This document shows, in pieces, positions 4,603 through 5,507 of a stretch of 5,507 nucleotides of DNA (its first letter is position 1; every line of letters begins with the position of its first letter). The notes beneath the pieces were generated by a model. That model ran no database searches. It saw only the letters and a program-made list of their open reading frames with translations, and had not been told where the DNA came from. This stretch comes from Coriobacteriales bacterium. GTDB lineage: Bacteria > Actinomycetota > Coriobacteriia > Coriobacteriales > UBA8131. The stretch spans positions 1 through 5,507 of the forward strand of contig JAISFJ010000065.1 of assembly GCA_031263665.1 (NCBI GenBank). Reading direction: 5' to 3'. A program made the position numbers and the translations under genes.

Positions 4603-5507
4603 TTATTCTTCGGCGTTGGCCGTCTTTTCTTCGACTTCGGCTACCACAGCATCCGCGACAGCGGCGTCTATGGCGCCCTCAACATCTTCTAAGACTTCTA
4701 AGGCGGCTTCGGCTATGCTCACTGCTTCGGCTATGCTTGTGGCCTTGGTTTCGGCGCTGGTCTCGCTTTCGACACTAACTTCGGGGTCGCTGGTTTCGGC
4801 GCCGTAGCTCGCGTTCTCAGCGCTCTCAGCCCCATCCGCGGCAGCTATCGCATCGGCAGCGTCTGCGGCAGCGTCAACGGCGTCTGTGGCGACATCCGCG
4901 GCAGCGTCAACGGCAGCCCCAGCAGCTTCAGCATCAGCGGCGTCCGCGGCATCAGTAAGGGTTCTCGCGATGTCTCCGAGCCGTTCCTCAACGCCCGCAA
5001 GTATCGCGGCCGCTTCTTCGGATGTCTCCGCGGTTGCTCCCACAGCAATCTCGGCGGCGACCTCAACAAACTCATCCGCGGCCCGTTCGCCAGCGGCCCG
5101 TTCGCCAGCGGCCTGTTCATCCGCAGCCCGTTCACTGTCGGCCCGTTCGCTGTCGGCTCCTTCTTTGGCGGTACGCTCACTGGCGGCTGCTTCCGCGGCT
5201 GCTTCCTCCTGCGCTTTGAGCACGTTTTCATCCACAACCTCAAGAGTTATGGCTGCCTTGATGTCGCGATAAATGCTGATGGTGGCGGTGTGCTCGCCGG
5301 CGGTTTTGACAAGACCGTGTAGGTCGATGCGCTTGCGGTCTACCGTGGTGTTAAATCGCGCGTTGATGGCGTCGGCAACCTGAGCTGTTGTGATGGAGCC
5401 AAACAGCTGGCCTTCTTCTCCGACTTTTGCGCCAATGACGATTTTCTGTCCATCCAGGGCAGCCATGAACTCATCGGCGTTTTCGAGTCGCATGGTCTCG
5501 CGTTTGG
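4603..5507 (-). CDS. rplI: 50S ribosomal protein L9, 3' portion, with long acidic Ala-rich C-terminal extension
   Basis: L9 binds 23S rRNA domain V near the L1 stalk and reaches across the ribosome surface. The visible 300 residues enter from beyond the right edge (KRET then MRLENADEF), so the ATG at 5493 is internal and the rRNA-binding N-terminal domain is outside the window. The C-terminal domain is clear: KIVIGAKVGEEGQLFGSITT, NTTVDRKRIDLHG and ISIYRDIKAAITLEVV. Normal L9 is about 150 aa and ends around there, near 5223. This frame continues uninterrupted for about 205 residues to TAA 4605-4603. The extension is mostly Ala with Asp, Glu, Ser and Thr. By hand count it has about 55 acidic and 11 basic residues, and it contains ADSER/AAGER pentapeptide repeats and DAADAAD runs. 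Such acidity is unusual for a ribosomal protein. Function of the tail is unknown. Confidence 0.9.
   Translation of the reverse strand, partial: KRETMRLENADEFMAALDGQKIVIGAKVGEEGQLFGSITTAQVADAINARFNTTVDRKRIDLHGLVKTAGEHTATISIYRDIKAAITLEVVDENVLKAQEEAAAEAAASERTAKEGADSERADSERAADEQAAGERAAGERAADEFVEVAAEIAVGATAETSEEAAAILAGVEERLGDIARTLTDAADAADAEAAGAAVDAAADVATDAVDAAADAADAIAAADGAESAENASYGAETSDPEVSVESETSAETKATSIAEAVSIAEAALEVLEDVEGAIDAAVADAVVAEVEEKTANAEE
4865..4914. repeat. 17-bp direct repeat in the rplI tail
   Basis: GCGGCAGCGTCAACGGC occurs identically at 4865-4881 and 4898-4914, a 33-bp offset that keeps the reading frame. It encodes part of the DAADAAD-like Ala/Asp segment and suggests duplication inside the extension. 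Confidence 0.7.
5081..5170 (-). repeat. 15-bp tandem repeat array in the rplI tail (ADSER/AAGER pentapeptides)
   Basis: Five recognisable 15-bp units start at 5081, 5096, 5111, 5126 and 5141, with a decayed sixth at 5156. The first two, GCCCGTTCGCCAGCG, are identical. On the coding (minus) strand they give consecutive pentapeptides of the form ADSER, ADSER, AADEQ, AAGER, AAGER. This is an in-frame expansion just after the L9 C-terminal domain. Confidence 0.85.

Noticed and set aside
5081..5170. Regular repeats resembling a CRISPR-like array
   Set aside because: The units are contiguous 15-mers without spacers, are in frame inside rplI and vary codon by codon.
4580..5272. Plus-strand Ala/Ser-rich and Arg/Pro-rich frames opposite the rplI tail
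   Set aside because: Low-complexity shadows of the repetitive Ala-rich tail; the minus strand continues directly from the conserved L9 domain.
5491..5493. ATG at 5493 as the start of a short protein
   Set aside because: The frame stays open to the window edge and the sequence begins in the middle of L9, so this is an internal Met.

Overview
The window carries six protein-coding genes and at least one non-autonomous mobile element. Base composition is moderately GC-rich, Shine-Dalgarno (SD) sites are mostly clear, and proteins are rich in Ala/Asp/Glu. The L9 segment (a VDRKRIDLHG stretch, then SIYRDIKA) looks actinobacterial to me, most likely Coriobacteriia (Eggerthella/Slackia-like). This is recognition from memory and only moderately certain.

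Layout, left to right. (1) Positions 1-473, minus strand: the 5' part of rlmN, a radical-SAM methyltransferase, starting at GTG and running off the left edge. (2) Positions 474-755: a divergent regulatory region with two TATAAT boxes, a tandem 9-bp repeat and a possible tiny ORF. (3) Positions 756-2712, plus strand: a tight two-gene unit, D-alanine-D-alanine ligase followed 13 bp later by a thioredoxin-reductase-like flavoprotein. The flavoprotein keeps the CATC redox centre and FAD motifs but has a short, degenerate NADPH-binding domain. (4) Positions 2713-2934: a gene-free patch of palindromic repeats, one of which could be the operon terminator. (5) Positions 2935-3519, minus strand: a GNAT acetyltransferase. 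(6) Positions 3540-3700: a 161-bp MITE-like element with 17-bp perfect terminal inverted repeats and a 4-bp target duplication, folding end to end into one long hairpin, inserted just upstream of the acetyltransferase gene. (7) Positions 3818-4573, plus strand: an unrecognised protein with a C-terminal membrane anchor and a possibly leaderless promoter. (8) Positions 4603-5507, minus strand, convergent with the previous gene: the 3' part of rplI (ribosomal protein L9), carrying a roughly 205-residue Ala-rich acidic extension.

The genes do not form one pathway. Cell-wall precursor synthesis (ddl), thiol redox (the reductase) and translation (rlmN, rplI) sit side by side, with ddl and the reductase as the only evident operon. 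The most unusual signals are the acidic tail on L9, the hairpin MITE, the unorthodox reductase, and the recurrence of in-frame 15-bp tandem duplications (pentapeptide repeats) at three separate places in two genes. I found no complete novel defence or biosynthetic system.
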